Origin: an uncultured Angelakisella sp.
GTDB taxonomy: Bacteria > Bacillota > Clostridia > Oscillospirales > Ruminococcaceae
Direction: 5' to 3'
DNA length: 61,779 nucleotides
Assembly: GCA_934524965.1 (NCBI GenBank)
Contig: CAKSYU010000008.1
Location: 1-61,779, forward strand
In this document: piece by piece, positions 9,054-17,390 of the stretch
Layout: each line of letters opens with the position of its first letter
Numbering within the stretch: position 1 is the stretch's first letter
Program-made: the position numbers and the translations under genes
Notes under the pieces: model-generated
Seen by the model: the letters and a program-made list of their open reading frames with translations, nothing else
What the model was told of the DNA's origin: nothing
The model's database searches: none

Positions 9054-9059
9054 TATGAT
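9054..9059 (+). promoter_or_regulatory. -10 box of the XRE-ABC operon
   Basis: TATGAT 33 bp before the XRE start, with only a weak -35 (TTCCCA) 17 bp upstream. The weak -35 would suit a promoter needing activation, possibly by the XRE protein itself; this is inference. The rest of 8931-9053 holds nothing recognisable. Confidence 0.4.
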
Positions 9060-9091
9060 AAACGCAGAAAGAAGAAAAGGGAGGCAGAGAT

Positions 9092-10168
9092 ATGAAAATC
9101 GGGCTGTCGGAAAATATCCGTGCATTCCGCAAGGCGTGCGCCATGACGCAGGAGCAGCTTGCCGAGGTACTGAATGTGACAGTGGGCGCGGTGTATAAGT
9201 GGGAATCGGGGCAGTCGGTGCCGGAGCTGGGGACCATAGTGGAGCTGGCGGATCTGTTTGATACCTCGGTAGATGTGCTGCTGGGCTATGAGATGAAGGA
9301 TAATCGCCTGCAAAAAACCGTGGAACGCCTAAAAGCATACAGACATGAGAAAAACCGTGACGGGTTGGAGGAAGCGGAAAAAGCGCTGCGGAAATACCCG
9401 AATGTCTTTGCGGTCGTTTATGGCGGGGCGATGCTGTACTGGCTGTTTGGTATAGAGGACAGGGAGGAGGCACTGCTGCGGCGAGCGCTGAAGCTTTTTG
9501 AGAACGCGCAGTTGCTGCTTTCCCAGAATGATGATCCCCAGATCAGTGAAAGTACCATCGGCGGGAATATGGCTGATATTCTGCTTAAACTTGACCGGAC
9601 GGATGAAGCAGTAGAACGGCTGAAAAAAAGCAATGTCGGCGGGCTGTATGATGCGCATATTGGTCTGGCGCTGGCGGCGGACAGCAAGAAGCCGGAGGAA
9701 GCCGTACCGTTTTTATCGGAAGCGCTGATGAGCTGTGTCGGTTCCCTGGTCAATACGGTGGTAGGCTATGTGAATGTGTACTATTCGCAGCAGAACTATG
9801 CGGGCATGCGGGAGATCACCCAATGGGGGATCGGTACGCTTTCCGGTCTGAAGGACGGCGATATCCCCTGTTTTTTAGATAAAGTAAACGGTATGCTGCT
9901 GGTCTGCCTTGCATATGCCCAGTTGCAGGATGGAAAAAACAACATACCGGCGGTACGCAATACCCTGCGGCAGGCAAAGGAACTGGCACAGAGCTTTGAT
10001 GCGGCGCCGGACAGCCATGCAAGCGCGCTGCGCTTTGTACCGGATCATGTGCCGATTGGCGTCTATGATGATATCGGCAATACGGGAATGGAGGGGATTA
10101 AAAGGTCGGTGGACGGCTTTGAAAGTCCCGAGCTTTCCGCGCTGTGGGCGGAGGTGGCTGGAGAATGA
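9092..10168 (+). CDS. XRE-family transcriptional regulator with helical-repeat sensor region
   Basis: A DNA-binding regulator of 358 residues. Residues 5-65 are a Cro/C1-type helix-turn-helix (IRAFRKACAMTQEQLAEVLN, then VGAVYKWESGQSVPELGTI). The remaining 290 residues are helical with TPR-like spacing (YPNVFAVVYGGAMLYWLFG, EEALLRRALKLFENAQ, DEAVERLKKSNVGG). Such sensor regions often bind peptides or partner proteins, but no ligand can be named. AAGGGAGGCAGAG precedes the ATG. It overlaps the following ABC exporter by the ATGA arrangement, so the two are one operon and the regulator probably controls the exporter. Confidence 0.88.
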   Translation: MKIGLSENIRAFRKACAMTQEQLAEVLNVTVGAVYKWESGQSVPELGTIVELADLFDTSVDVLLGYEMKDNRLQKTVERLKAYRHEKNRDGLEEAEKALRKYPNVFAVVYGGAMLYWLFGIEDREEALLRRALKLFENAQLLLSQNDDPQISESTIGGNMADILLKLDRTDEAVERLKKSNVGGLYDAHIGLALAADSKKPEEAVPFLSEALMSCVGSLVNTVVGYVNVYYSQQNYAGMREITQWGIGTLSGLKDGDIPCFLDKVNGMLLVCLAYAQLQDGKNNIPAVRNTLRQAKELAQSFDAAPDSHASALRFVPDHVPIGVYDDIGNTGMEGIKRSVDGFESPELSALWAEVAGE

Positions 10169-11883
10169 ATACAATCAAGCCACTGAAAAAAGAACTTTCC
10201 GCACAGTTTTACAGGGGCAACCGCGCAGTGTTTGCCTTGGCAGTATTTGCCGCGTTGGGGAAAGGCTCCTTGAACCTGATCATTTCGTGGGTTATGCAGC
10301 AGCTGATCGACGCGGCTTCCGGTGTGCCGGAGGCGCTGCCGCTCTCCACACTGGCAGAGATCACAGCCGGATTTGTACTGCTGTGCGTGGTGCTGTGCCT
10401 TTTGCAGTACGCCTCCGAACCGCGGTTTATTGTGCGCGCTATGCGGCAGTATAAGGACTTGGCCTTCCGGAAAATCACCGAAAAGAGCATTTCGTCCTTT
10501 CGGGAGGAAAGCACTGCCGCTTATCTTTCGGCGCTGACCAATGACTCGACCAGCATCGAGGCGGACTATCTTTCGCAGCAGCTTTCTCTTATCACCATGT
10601 CGGTGACATTCTTCGGCGCCCTTATTATGATGATCTGGTATTCGCCGCTGCTGTCTGCCGTGGCAGTGGGCGTAACGCTGCTGCCGCTGGCGGCGTCCCT
10701 GTTGACGGGAAACCACCTGCAAGCGGCGGAAAAGCGGGTCTCCGACCGCAACAGCGACTTTACCGCGGCACTGGCGGACTGCCTGAGCGGGTTTACCGTG
10801 GTAAAAACCTTTCGGGCGGAAAAGGAGATCTTCCGCATCTTTGCCGAGAGCAACCGTGCGCTGGAACAGGAAAAATTCAGCCGCCGCAGGCTAAAGGTCA
10901 TGGTAGGAATGATCGGTGCGGTGACAGGGATCATTGCGCAGCTGGGCGTTTTTCTGGTGGGTGCGTGGCTGGCACTGAAGGGATACGGAATGACCGCGGG
11001 CACGGTCGTGCTTTTTGTCAACCTGATGAACTTTATCATACAGCCGGTCGCGGAGCTGCCCGCGCTGCTGGCTGGCAGAAAAGCTGCGCTGGGATTGATC
11101 GATAAGCTAGCGGGAGCGCTGGAACAGAACACCGTGCGCCAAGGTGGTGTAAAGCAAACCAGCGTTATACGCAGTATTCGTCTAGAGAATGTTTCTTTCG
11201 GCTATGAAAGCGGGAAAGATGTTCTGCATGGTATTACGGCGGAATTCGAATGTGGCAAGGCATATGCCATTGTTGGCGGCAGCGGCAGCGGAAAATCTAC
11301 ACTGCTGCACCTGCTGATGGCAGGCAGCACCGATTATCGAGGGAAAATACTGCTGGACGATACCGAGCTGCGGGAGATCGCGTCGGAAGCGCTGTATGAG
11401 ATGATGTCAGTGATCCAGCAGAATGTATTTGTCTTTAACGCCTCCATCAAGGACAATGTTTCGATGTTCCGCAGATTCCCGCAGGAGGAGCTGGATAAAG
11501 CCATTCAGCACGCGCATTTAAGTAATCTGCTGGCGGAGCGGGGTGAGGATTATCTCTGCGGTGAGAATGGGTGCGGGCTTTCCGGCGGAGAGAAGCAGCG
11601 CATTTCCATCGCGCGCAGTCTGTTGAAGAAGTCCTCTGTCCTGCTGGCAGATGAGGTGACGGCGGCGCTGGACGCCCAGACGGCACATCAGGTCTCGGAG
11701 GATATTCTTGACCTGACCGGAATGACACGCATTGTTATTACGCACACACTGGAGGAAACGCTGCTGCGCCGCTATGACGGGATCCTTGTCATCAAAAACG
11801 GTGCAGTAGAGGAATACGGCAGCTTTGACGCTCTGATGGCGAATAAAGGCTATTTCTATGCGCTGTTTACTGTTTCGCAGTAA
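10165..11883 (+). CDS. ABC exporter, fused membrane and ATPase domains
   Basis: A half-transporter of 572 residues that would work as a dimer to export a small molecule, lipid or peptide. Residues 15-300 hold about six transmembrane helices; the ATPase part has Walker A GGSGSGKST (371-379), a Q-loop IQQNVFVFNASIKDNVS, signature LSGGEKQRISIAR and Walker B VLLADEVTAALD. No N-terminal peptidase domain is present, so it is not a classic peptide-processing bacteriocin exporter. The start is the ATG overlapping the XRE stop (GGAGA just upstream). Substrate unknown; drug or antimicrobial-peptide resistance is possible from the context. Confidence 0.88.
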   Translation: MNTIKPLKKELSAQFYRGNRAVFALAVFAALGKGSLNLIISWVMQQLIDAASGVPEALPLSTLAEITAGFVLLCVVLCLLQYASEPRFIVRAMRQYKDLAFRKITEKSISSFREESTAAYLSALTNDSTSIEADYLSQQLSLITMSVTFFGALIMMIWYSPLLSAVAVGVTLLPLAASLLTGNHLQAAEKRVSDRNSDFTAALADCLSGFTVVKTFRAEKEIFRIFAESNRALEQEKFSRRRLKVMVGMIGAVTGIIAQLGVFLVGAWLALKGYGMTAGTVVLFVNLMNFIIQPVAELPALLAGRKAALGLIDKLAGALEQNTVRQGGVKQTSVIRSIRLENVSFGYESGKDVLHGITAEFECGKAYAIVGGSGSGKSTLLHLLMAGSTDYRGKILLDDTELREIASEALYEMMSVIQQNVFVFNASIKDNVSMFRRFPQEELDKAIQHAHLSNLLAERGEDYLCGENGCGLSGGEKQRISIARSLLKKSSVLLADEVTAALDAQTAHQVSEDILDLTGMTRIVITHTLEETLLRRYDGILVIKNGAVEEYGSFDALMANKGYFYALFTVSQ

Positions 11884-11895
11884 AATCAAAGCATC

Positions 11896-11934
11896 AAAAC
11901 AGAGTGACTATCGCACAAATGGTCGCTCTGTTTT
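11896..11934 (+). terminator. Terminator after the ABC exporter
   Basis: Stem AAAACAGAGTGAC / GTCGCTCTGTTTT (one mismatch) with a 13-nt loop and flanking T-rich sequence, 13 bp after the exporter stop. Confidence 0.75.
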
Positions 11935-11970
11935 GTTATTTAAGACAGGGTAGAAGGAATACTATTCTGA

Positions 11971-11999
11971 TTGAAAAAAGCACATCATTGTGGTATGAT
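11971..11999 (+). promoter_or_regulatory. Promoter of the metallophosphoesterase-tgt operon
   Basis: -35 TTGAAA (11971-11976), 17-nt spacer, -10 TATGAT (11994-11999). Confidence 0.65.
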
Positions 12000-12043
12000 A
12001 TATCTTGTTTTATCAATGAGTTTATGATCAGGAGAAAAAACGG

Positions 12044-12907
12044 GTGAAGAAACACTGGCTGCTGCTTATTGTGATCGTGGCACTGTTTTTGCTGTTGTGC
12101 TGGTCGCTGTGGTGGAGCAACTTCGGGCTGCGCACCGTACGTTATTCCGCGGGAGGAAAGACACTGCCGGCGGGTTTTGAGGGCTTTCGCATCTTACAGC
12201 TTTCCGATCTGCACAGCATCTCTTTCGGGAAAGATAATAAACGATTGCTGCAAATGATCCGCCGTGAGGAGCCGGATATCATAGTAATGACCGGCGATAT
12301 GGTGAGCCGGTACGATGAAGACTTTAGTGTGACGCTGGCACTTTGCCAGGCACTGGCGGAGGAATACCCGGTCTACTATATCCGCGGGAACCACGAGGAA
12401 GGGCTGGAGCCTGCCCAATGGGAAAGCTACCGCGCAGCACTGGCGGCTGCCGGCGTGCGCCTTTTGGATAACGAAACGGTACGGCTGACGGCAGAAAACG
12501 GTGACACCGCAAACCTGACAGGGCTGTGGTACAAGCTGGACTATTACCACCAGTATGCCAGCCATTTCCGTCCGGTGACGGAGGAAACGATGTATACCAT
12601 ACTGGGAGACGCGCCAGAGGGATACAATATCCTGTTAGCGCATAACCCGAACTATTTCCCCGTTTATGCCGCGTGGGGCGCTGATGTGACCTTCTGCGGG
12701 CATATCCACGGCGGCATGGTGCGGTTGCCCATTTTGGGCGGGATCCTCTCACCGGAGACGATCCTGTTCCCGCAATACGACGGCGGCATCTATTCCATTG
12801 ACGATGAAACAATGATCCTGAGCCGTGGGCTGGGGCGGGGTCGCATGGGACTGCGGCTTTTTAACCCGCCGGAGATCGTAACGGCAACACTGACAAGAGG
12901 AGCGTAA
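12044..12907 (+). CDS. Membrane-anchored metallophosphoesterase (YkuE/YaeI-like)
   Basis: A 287-residue protein with one N-terminal membrane helix (LLLIVIVALFLLLCWSLWW) and a calcineurin-like phosphoesterase domain outside the membrane. All metal motifs are present: QLSDLHSISFG, VMTGDMVSRY, YIRGNHEE, LLAHNPNYFP and FCGHIHGGMVRLP. Relatives include YaeI-type phosphodiesterases acting on lipid-linked substrates, but the substrate here is not known. The start is GTG with AGGAG nine bases upstream. It ends three bases before tgt, so both are likely on one transcript. Confidence 0.88.
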   Translation: MKKHWLLLIVIVALFLLLCWSLWWSNFGLRTVRYSAGGKTLPAGFEGFRILQLSDLHSISFGKDNKRLLQMIRREEPDIIVMTGDMVSRYDEDFSVTLALCQALAEEYPVYYIRGNHEEGLEPAQWESYRAALAAAGVRLLDNETVRLTAENGDTANLTGLWYKLDYYHQYASHFRPVTEETMYTILGDAPEGYNILLAHNPNYFPVYAAWGADVTFCGHIHGGMVRLPILGGILSPETILFPQYDGGIYSIDDETMILSRGLGRGRMGLRLFNPPEIVTATLTRGA

Positions 12908-12910
12908 ACG

Positions 12911-14041
12911 ATGTACAAATTAAAACTGACCGAAGGCGCGGCACGACGAGGTGAATTTACCACCGTACACGGCACCGTGCAGACCCCCGCCTTTATGAAT
13001 GTGGCAACAGCGGCCGCCATTAAGGGCGGTATTTCCGCCTACGACCTGAAAGAGCTGAAATGCCAGGTGATGCTGTGCAATACCTACCACCTGCACCTGC
13101 GCCCCGGCGATAATGTGGTGCAGCAGCTGGGCGGACTGCACAAGTTTACCGGCTGGCAGGGACCTATCCTGACCGACAGCGGCGGGTTCCAGGTCTTTTC
13201 GCTGGCTTCTCTGCGGCATATCGAAGAAAAAGGCGTGACCTTTGCCTCCCACATTGATGGACACCGTATCTTTATGGGACCCGAGGAAAGTATGCAGATC
13301 CAGTCGCATCTCGGTTCCACCATTGCCATGGCGTTTGATGAGTGCATTGAAAATCCTTCCCCGCGTGATTATGTACAGAAATCGGTAGCCCGCACCGCCC
13401 GCTGGCTGGAGCGCTGCCAAAAGGAAATGAACCGGCTGAATTCGCTGGAGGATACCGTCAATCCGCATCAGCTCCTGTTCGGCATCAATCAGGGCGGCAC
13501 CTACGAGGATATTCGGGTGCAGCACATGAAGGACATTGCCGCAATGGGGCTGGACGGCTATGCCATCGGCGGGCTTGCGGTAGGGGAGACTGCCGACGAG
13601 ATGTATCGTATCATCGAGGCGGTGGAGCCCTTTGCCCCGAAGGATAAGATCCGCTACCTGATGGGTGTCGGTACACCGGCGAACATTCTGGAATCGGTAC
13701 ATCGCGGCGTTGACCTTTTTGACTGCGTCATGCCCAGCCGAAATGCCCGCCACGGACACCTGTTCACATGGGACGGTATTATCAATATTCAAAATGCCAA
13801 ATATGTGACCGATGACCGCCCCGTAGACAGCCGCTGCGGCTGTCCGCTGTGCCGCAACCATACCCGCGCCTACCTGCGCCACCTGATGCGCGCCGGTGAA
13901 ATGCTGGGAATGAGGCTGGCGGTAATGCATAACCTTTGGTTCTACAACACCCTGATGGAGGAGATCCGGCTGGCACTCGATGAGGGACGGTTCGAGAGCT
14001 TCTACCGCGAATATGTCTCCCGTTTGGGCACACGGATATAA
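12911..14041 (+). CDS. tgt: Queuine/preQ1 tRNA-guanine transglycosylase
   Basis: Exchanges guanine 34 of GUN-anticodon tRNAs for preQ1, the step before QueA. The 376 residues match the family. Visible motifs are QTPAFMNVATAAAIKGG, LCNTYHLHLRPG, LTDSGGFQVFSL (catalytic Asp), GYAIGGLAVGE, LMGVGTPANILESV, DCVMPSRNARHG, and the zinc site CGCPLCRNHTRAYLRHL. Coupled to the upstream phosphoesterase (3-bp gap) and followed by yajC, the common tgt-yajC arrangement. Confidence 0.97.
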   Translation: MYKLKLTEGAARRGEFTTVHGTVQTPAFMNVATAAAIKGGISAYDLKELKCQVMLCNTYHLHLRPGDNVVQQLGGLHKFTGWQGPILTDSGGFQVFSLASLRHIEEKGVTFASHIDGHRIFMGPEESMQIQSHLGSTIAMAFDECIENPSPRDYVQKSVARTARWLERCQKEMNRLNSLEDTVNPHQLLFGINQGGTYEDIRVQHMKDIAAMGLDGYAIGGLAVGETADEMYRIIEAVEPFAPKDKIRYLMGVGTPANILESVHRGVDLFDCVMPSRNARHGHLFTWDGIINIQNAKYVTDDRPVDSRCGCPLCRNHTRAYLRHLMRAGEMLGMRLAVMHNLWFYNTLMEEIRLALDEGRFESFYREYVSRLGTRI

Positions 14042-14076
14042 AATCGAGATTTTACTGAATTTTATTGGGAATTTAC

Positions 14077-14105
14077 TTGCAAATCGGGCAGAAATTCTCT
14101 ATAAT
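14077..14105 (+). promoter_or_regulatory. yajC promoter
   Basis: -35 TTGCAA (14077-14082), 17-nt spacer, perfect -10 TATAAT (14100-14105), downstream of the tgt stop. yajC can therefore be expressed apart from tgt. Confidence 0.7.
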
Positions 14106-14139
14106 ATTTGTTAAAGACTTTTTTGGAGGATAAAACAAT

Positions 14140-14451
14140 ATGAACTTCGCTTTTCTTGAAACTGCTTCCGGCTCCGGTTCCATGTGGTCTTCCATCATTA
14201 TGATGGCTCTGATCATTGTTGTATTCTGGTTCTTCATCATCCGTCCCCAGCGGAAAAAGGATAAAGAGACTGCCAAGATGCGCAGCGAGCTGCAGGTCGG
14301 CGATGAGATCGTCACCATCGGCGGCATCATCGGCATCATCGTTAGCATGAAAGAGGATTCCCTCGTCATCGAGACCGGCAGCGACCGCTCCAAGATCCGC
14401 CTGACCCGTTGGGCGATCAGCGGCAAGAACACCACCGCCGAGCCCAAGTAA
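14140..14451 (+). CDS. yajC: Preprotein translocase subunit YajC
   Basis: Small accessory protein of the Sec translocon. The 103 residues have an N-terminal membrane helix (SIIMMALIIVVFWFFIIRPQ) followed by the family signature RPQRKKDKETAKMRSELQVGDEIVTIGGIIGII and a short cytoplasmic beta-rich domain. TTTTGGAGGATAAAACAAT precedes the ATG. secD/secF, often next in line, are not here; two small membrane proteins follow instead. Confidence 0.95.
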   Translation: MNFAFLETASGSGSMWSSIIMMALIIVVFWFFIIRPQRKKDKETAKMRSELQVGDEIVTIGGIIGIIVSMKEDSLVIETGSDRSKIRLTRWAISGKNTTAEPK

Positions 14452-14467
14452 TTTCTTCTAAAACACA

Positions 14468-14516
14468 GCCTCCCATCATAGGATTGAACAGACAATCCGG
14501 ATGGGAGGCGTTTTTT
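14468..14516 (+). terminator. Terminator whose 3' arm carries the next gene's ribosome site
   Basis: Outer stem GCCTCCCATC / GATGGGAGGC plus inner GGATTG / CAATCC, followed by six T. The downstream arm contains GGGAGG, eight bases before the ATG at 14517. The same bases can therefore act as an intrinsic terminator for yajC and as the sequestered ribosome-binding site of the next gene. Confidence 0.75.
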
Positions 14517-14948
14517 ATGCCCAAAAGCAGGGAAAAGGGACACGCGGGCAAGGGCGGAACACCGCTGCAGGAGATCGCTGTAAGCGCCGGAATGGGCGCG
14601 GCTGCAGTACTGGTACTGCTTACTATCTTTGCGCTGATAATGAGCGCGCAGGATATCTCAAACAGCCTGACAGCACCGATGGTAACGCTGGCATTGGTCG
14701 CCGGAACATTACTGGCTGGTTACCGCTGCGGGCGGCGGCTGCGGCAGAACGGCATAGCAAACGGCGCCCTGACCGGTGGGCTGATGTATCTGGTGCTGCT
14801 GGCGGTCTCACTAATGATGCCGGAGAACGAGGTGGGACTACTGGCACTTTACAAATGCCTGATGATGCTGGCAGGCGGCGCGGTGGGCTGCGTACTGGCG
14901 GTAAACCACCGCAGCAAGGCAAAGACGCCGCGCATGAAGCGCCGATAA
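14517..14948 (+). CDS. Small integral membrane protein, TIGR04086-like
   Basis: A 143-residue protein with about four membrane helices (AAAVLVLLTIFALIMSA, MVTLALVAGTLLAGY, LTGGLMYLVLLAVSLMM, LYKCLMMLAGGAVGCVLAV) and basic termini. The pattern fits the TIGR04086 family of Clostridia, which usually lies directly after yajC and has no known function. The start at 14517 follows the terminator T run directly; its ribosome site lies in the hairpin arm. Confidence 0.72.
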   Translation: MPKSREKGHAGKGGTPLQEIAVSAGMGAAAVLVLLTIFALIMSAQDISNSLTAPMVTLALVAGTLLAGYRCGRRLRQNGIANGALTGGLMYLVLLAVSLMMPENEVGLLALYKCLMMLAGGAVGCVLAVNHRSKAKTPRMKRR

Positions 14949-14969
14949 AGAAACACGGAGGACAGAAAA

Positions 14970-15563
14970 ATGCCGGTAAGGAGAAAAAACTATCGTCCTG
15001 CGCGGGGGCGCAGAGAAAGCCTGTGGCAGAAGCGCGCGACGACGATCAAGTATCTCTTATTTGTGCTGGGCGGACTGCTGCTGGGCAGTCTGGCGGCGGT
15101 GCTTTGCGGTGTGGAGGCGATCCCGTGCCGGATCCTCGTGAACCAGCTTACCGTTATTCCGCAGCGCGGGCTGTGGGCGCTGTGGAGGGAACGGCTGCTG
15201 TTTATGGCGATCCTGCTGCTGTACCTGCTGATCGCCGGACGGTGCCTGTGGGGCAGCGGCATGATCCCGGCGGCGCTGCTGCTGTTCGGGATAGGGCAGG
15301 GGACTGCGGTAACATTTATGCTGATGCTGCTGGGCTGGAGCGGGATAGGGTATATCCTGCTGGCGGTGGTGCTGCCGCGAACCATAGAACTGGCGGCGCT
15401 GATATTGCTTTGTAATCTTTCGCAAAGCGCCTGTGCAAGGCTGAAAAGCAGTGAGGACGGCGCCGCACAGACTATGCTGTGGGCAGCAGGCGCGGCACTG
15501 CTGGTGATAGGCGCCCTGCTGGAGGCGATAATGAAGGCAAAGATGGTGACGGATATTCTATAA
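14970..15563 (+). CDS. Integral membrane protein, SpoIIM-like architecture
   Basis: A 197-residue protein with a basic N-terminus (MPVRRKNYRPARGRR) and about five membrane helices (YLLFVLGGLLLGSLAAVL, LLFMAILLLYLLIAGR, MIPAALLLFGIGQGTAVTF, GIGYILLAVVLPRTIELAALILLC, TMLWAAGAALLVIGALLEA). The layout (first helix, long loop, glycine-rich helices, PRTIELAAL) resembles the stage II sporulation protein M superfamily, but I cannot assign it firmly. GGAGG lies 11 bases before the ATG, 21 bp after the previous gene, so it is co-transcribed. Confidence 0.6.
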   Translation: MPVRRKNYRPARGRRESLWQKRATTIKYLLFVLGGLLLGSLAAVLCGVEAIPCRILVNQLTVIPQRGLWALWRERLLFMAILLLYLLIAGRCLWGSGMIPAALLLFGIGQGTAVTFMLMLLGWSGIGYILLAVVLPRTIELAALILLCNLSQSACARLKSSEDGAAQTMLWAAGAALLVIGALLEAIMKAKMVTDIL

Positions 15564-15566
15564 TGC

Positions 15567-15595
15567 AAAACCCCTCCCTGCTCGGGAGGGGTTTT
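15567..15595. terminator. Bidirectional terminator between convergent genes
   Basis: Perfect 12-bp stem AAAACCCCTCCC / GGGAGGGGTTTT with loop TGCTC. It can end both the plus-strand membrane protein operon and the minus-strand permease. Confidence 0.85.
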
Positions 15596-15636
15596 GCGCT
15601 GTATTAGAGCACATTGAGGGGTGAGGAAGGCAGTTA

Positions 15637-17010
15637 TTATTTCTCGTTCTTATCCTTCAGCAGATAATTGAGAATAAGGTTGAGCAGCACACCGGCAACA
15701 ACCGCGATGAATACGGTAGAGGTGCAGAGCATATTGAGGAATGCCGGGAGGCTCTTTGCCCAGGCGCTGTATGTAGATGCGCAGTGGTAGGGCAGCATGA
15801 CCGCAAGCGCAAGGGTAGTACCGGCAACCAGCGTATTGCGCAGGGAGCGCTTGTCGCTGATGATGGAATCAATACCCGAGAACATGATAGTAGCTGCGGA
15901 AATGAGGAATACGGCACCGATAACGGAACGCGGAATACCGGAAAGAATGTAAGCCAGCTTGGGGCACAGACCGTAGGCAAGGAAGATGACGCCGGCGATC
16001 TGAGTAACGCGACGGGAGCACACACCGGTAGCGGAAACAATGCCGATATTCTGGGTGTAGCTGGTACAGGGCAGACCGCCGAAGAAAGCGGAGATCACGC
16101 ACCCGAGACCCTCGGCAAAGATGCCGCGGTCGATGTGTTTAATGCGGTACACTTCGTCACAAGCGGCGCAGGTGGCGGCGTAGTCGCCGACACTCTCAAA
16201 CATGGAAGCAACATAGCCGGAGAAACCGCCGACGATAGCTGCGCCAACGAAAGCAATGGTAGAACCGCTCTGACCCTCCAAGCCGGTGTAGGGGAACAGC
16301 TTGGGCAGGGCGAACCAGGGAGCGTTGTGAACAGCCTCCCAATTGAACATACCAAGAGCAGAGGCGGCAATAACGCCGACAATGACAACGGTAATAAGAA
16401 TAAAGCCCTGGGAGAGCAGACCCTTACCGCCGCGGAACTTGAGCACCAACGCCAGCAGGAATGCAACGAGCGCCAGAATGAGGCTCTTCGCGTCCTGAGA
16501 GGAGAAAGTCCACTGGACGGCAATACGAGCCGCAACATAACCGATGGAGCATACAACGGTGCCGACAACGACGGGCGGAAGGAACTTGCGGATCTTACTC
16601 ATAATGCGGGCGCCGCCCAGCAGAGTTTCCAGGGCACCGCCGACAATGACGGAACCCCAAACGGCGGGCAGACCATAGGTAGCCGCAACGCTGCCCATGG
16701 AAGAAGCAAGCGATGCAGACGGTCCCTGAACGATGGGGAGACGGTTACCAATTGTGGTCTGGATCAAGGTGCAAATACCCATAACCAGGAAGCAGGCGCT
16801 TATCATGGTGGGCAGAACGGTTGCGGTATCCAGACCGGCAAGGGAGACAAACATGCCGCCCCATACAAAGGGGGTAAAGTCTACAAGGGTGATCTGAAGT
16901 GCGAAGTAGAGCGATTTCCACCAAGGCTTTGGTACATCTTCAATGCCGTAGGTGATCTCGATGTTGGATTCGATGGCTTGATCGAATACCGGCTGTTCGG
17001 GCTGATACAT
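15637..17010 (-). CDS. NCS2-family nucleobase permease (uracil/xanthine type)
   Basis: A cation symporter of 457 residues with about 14 membrane segments for uptake of a purine or pyrimidine base. Family motifs are seen: IVQGPSASLASSMG in the first half, FESVGDYAATCAACD (the substrate-binding QxxxGD-type region) and TSYTQNIGIVSATGVCSRRV. These point to the uracil/xanthine branch, but the exact base cannot be chosen. Start supported by AAAAGGAGAAGTTCGT. I looked for a purine riboswitch in the 90-nt leader and saw none. Confidence 0.9.
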   Translation of the reverse strand: MYQPEQPVFDQAIESNIEITYGIEDVPKPWWKSLYFALQITLVDFTPFVWGGMFVSLAGLDTATVLPTMISACFLVMGICTLIQTTIGNRLPIVQGPSASLASSMGSVAATYGLPAVWGSVIVGGALETLLGGARIMSKIRKFLPPVVVGTVVCSIGYVAARIAVQWTFSSQDAKSLILALVAFLLALVLKFRGGKGLLSQGFILITVVIVGVIAASALGMFNWEAVHNAPWFALPKLFPYTGLEGQSGSTIAFVGAAIVGGFSGYVASMFESVGDYAATCAACDEVYRIKHIDRGIFAEGLGCVISAFFGGLPCTSYTQNIGIVSATGVCSRRVTQIAGVIFLAYGLCPKLAYILSGIPRSVIGAVFLISAATIMFSGIDSIISDKRSLRNTLVAGTTLALAVMLPYHCASTYSAWAKSLPAFLNMLCTSTVFIAVVAGVLLNLILNYLLKDKNEK

Positions 17011-17107
17011 ACGAACTTCTCCTTTTCTCTATACATTTTTGGTTTTTGTCAACCACATTCCCAATAATTTTCCTCCTCAATTGCCCGAGAATATAGCAAC
17101 AGGCGCT

Positions 17108-17137
17108 ATACTATCACGCAATGCACCGTTAAGTCAA
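17108..17137 (-). promoter_or_regulatory. Permease promoter
   Basis: Minus-strand -35 TTGACT (17132-17137), 18-nt spacer, -10 TAGTAT (17108-17113). Confidence 0.55.
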
Positions 17138-17167
17138 AAGAGAAAATGGAAAATATAGGGCAAAATT

Positions 17168-17296
17168 TTGTTGACTTTTCTGCATATTGTTATACTAATT
17201 GCGCTATATGCAGGAGGAGTTTCAAATAATTATGGTTTAATGACCAATTGTGTAGATAACTTGCAAGAAATTCTATGTAAAATGTATGCCGTGTAG
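17168..17296 (+). promoter_or_regulatory. Orphan promoter, ribosome site and mini-ORF
   Basis: -35 TTGTTG (17168-17173), 17-nt spacer, -10 TATACT (17191-17196), then AGGAGG (17212-17217). The first ATG (17232) reads only two codons; its TAA overlaps a second ATG (17240) opening an 18-codon ORF, MTNCVDNLQEILCKMYAV, ending at 17296. No larger gene follows until the GNAT gene, which has its own promoter. It may be a leader peptide or the front end of a lost gene. Confidence 0.35.
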
Positions 17297-17312
17297 AAAT
17301 CCGTGTCGAAAT

Positions 17313-17341
17313 TTGCTTTGATATACAGAATACACTATAAT
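17313..17341 (+). promoter_or_regulatory. Promoter of the GNAT gene
   Basis: Perfect -10 TATAAT (17336-17341) with a weak -35 TTGCTT (17313-17318) at 17-nt spacing. Confidence 0.55.
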
Positions 17342-17390
17342 TAACCATGGGATTTTTATGTATTTGGAACCATTTCACGGAGGAGATCAT

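Noticed and set aside
15784..17067. 427-codon plus-strand frame opposite the NCS2 permease
   Set aside because: Hydrophilic mirror image of a membrane protein, no ribosome site.
17011..17110. Purine riboswitch upstream of the nucleobase permease
   Set aside because: The conserved three-way-junction bases and pairing loops are not present in the short leader.
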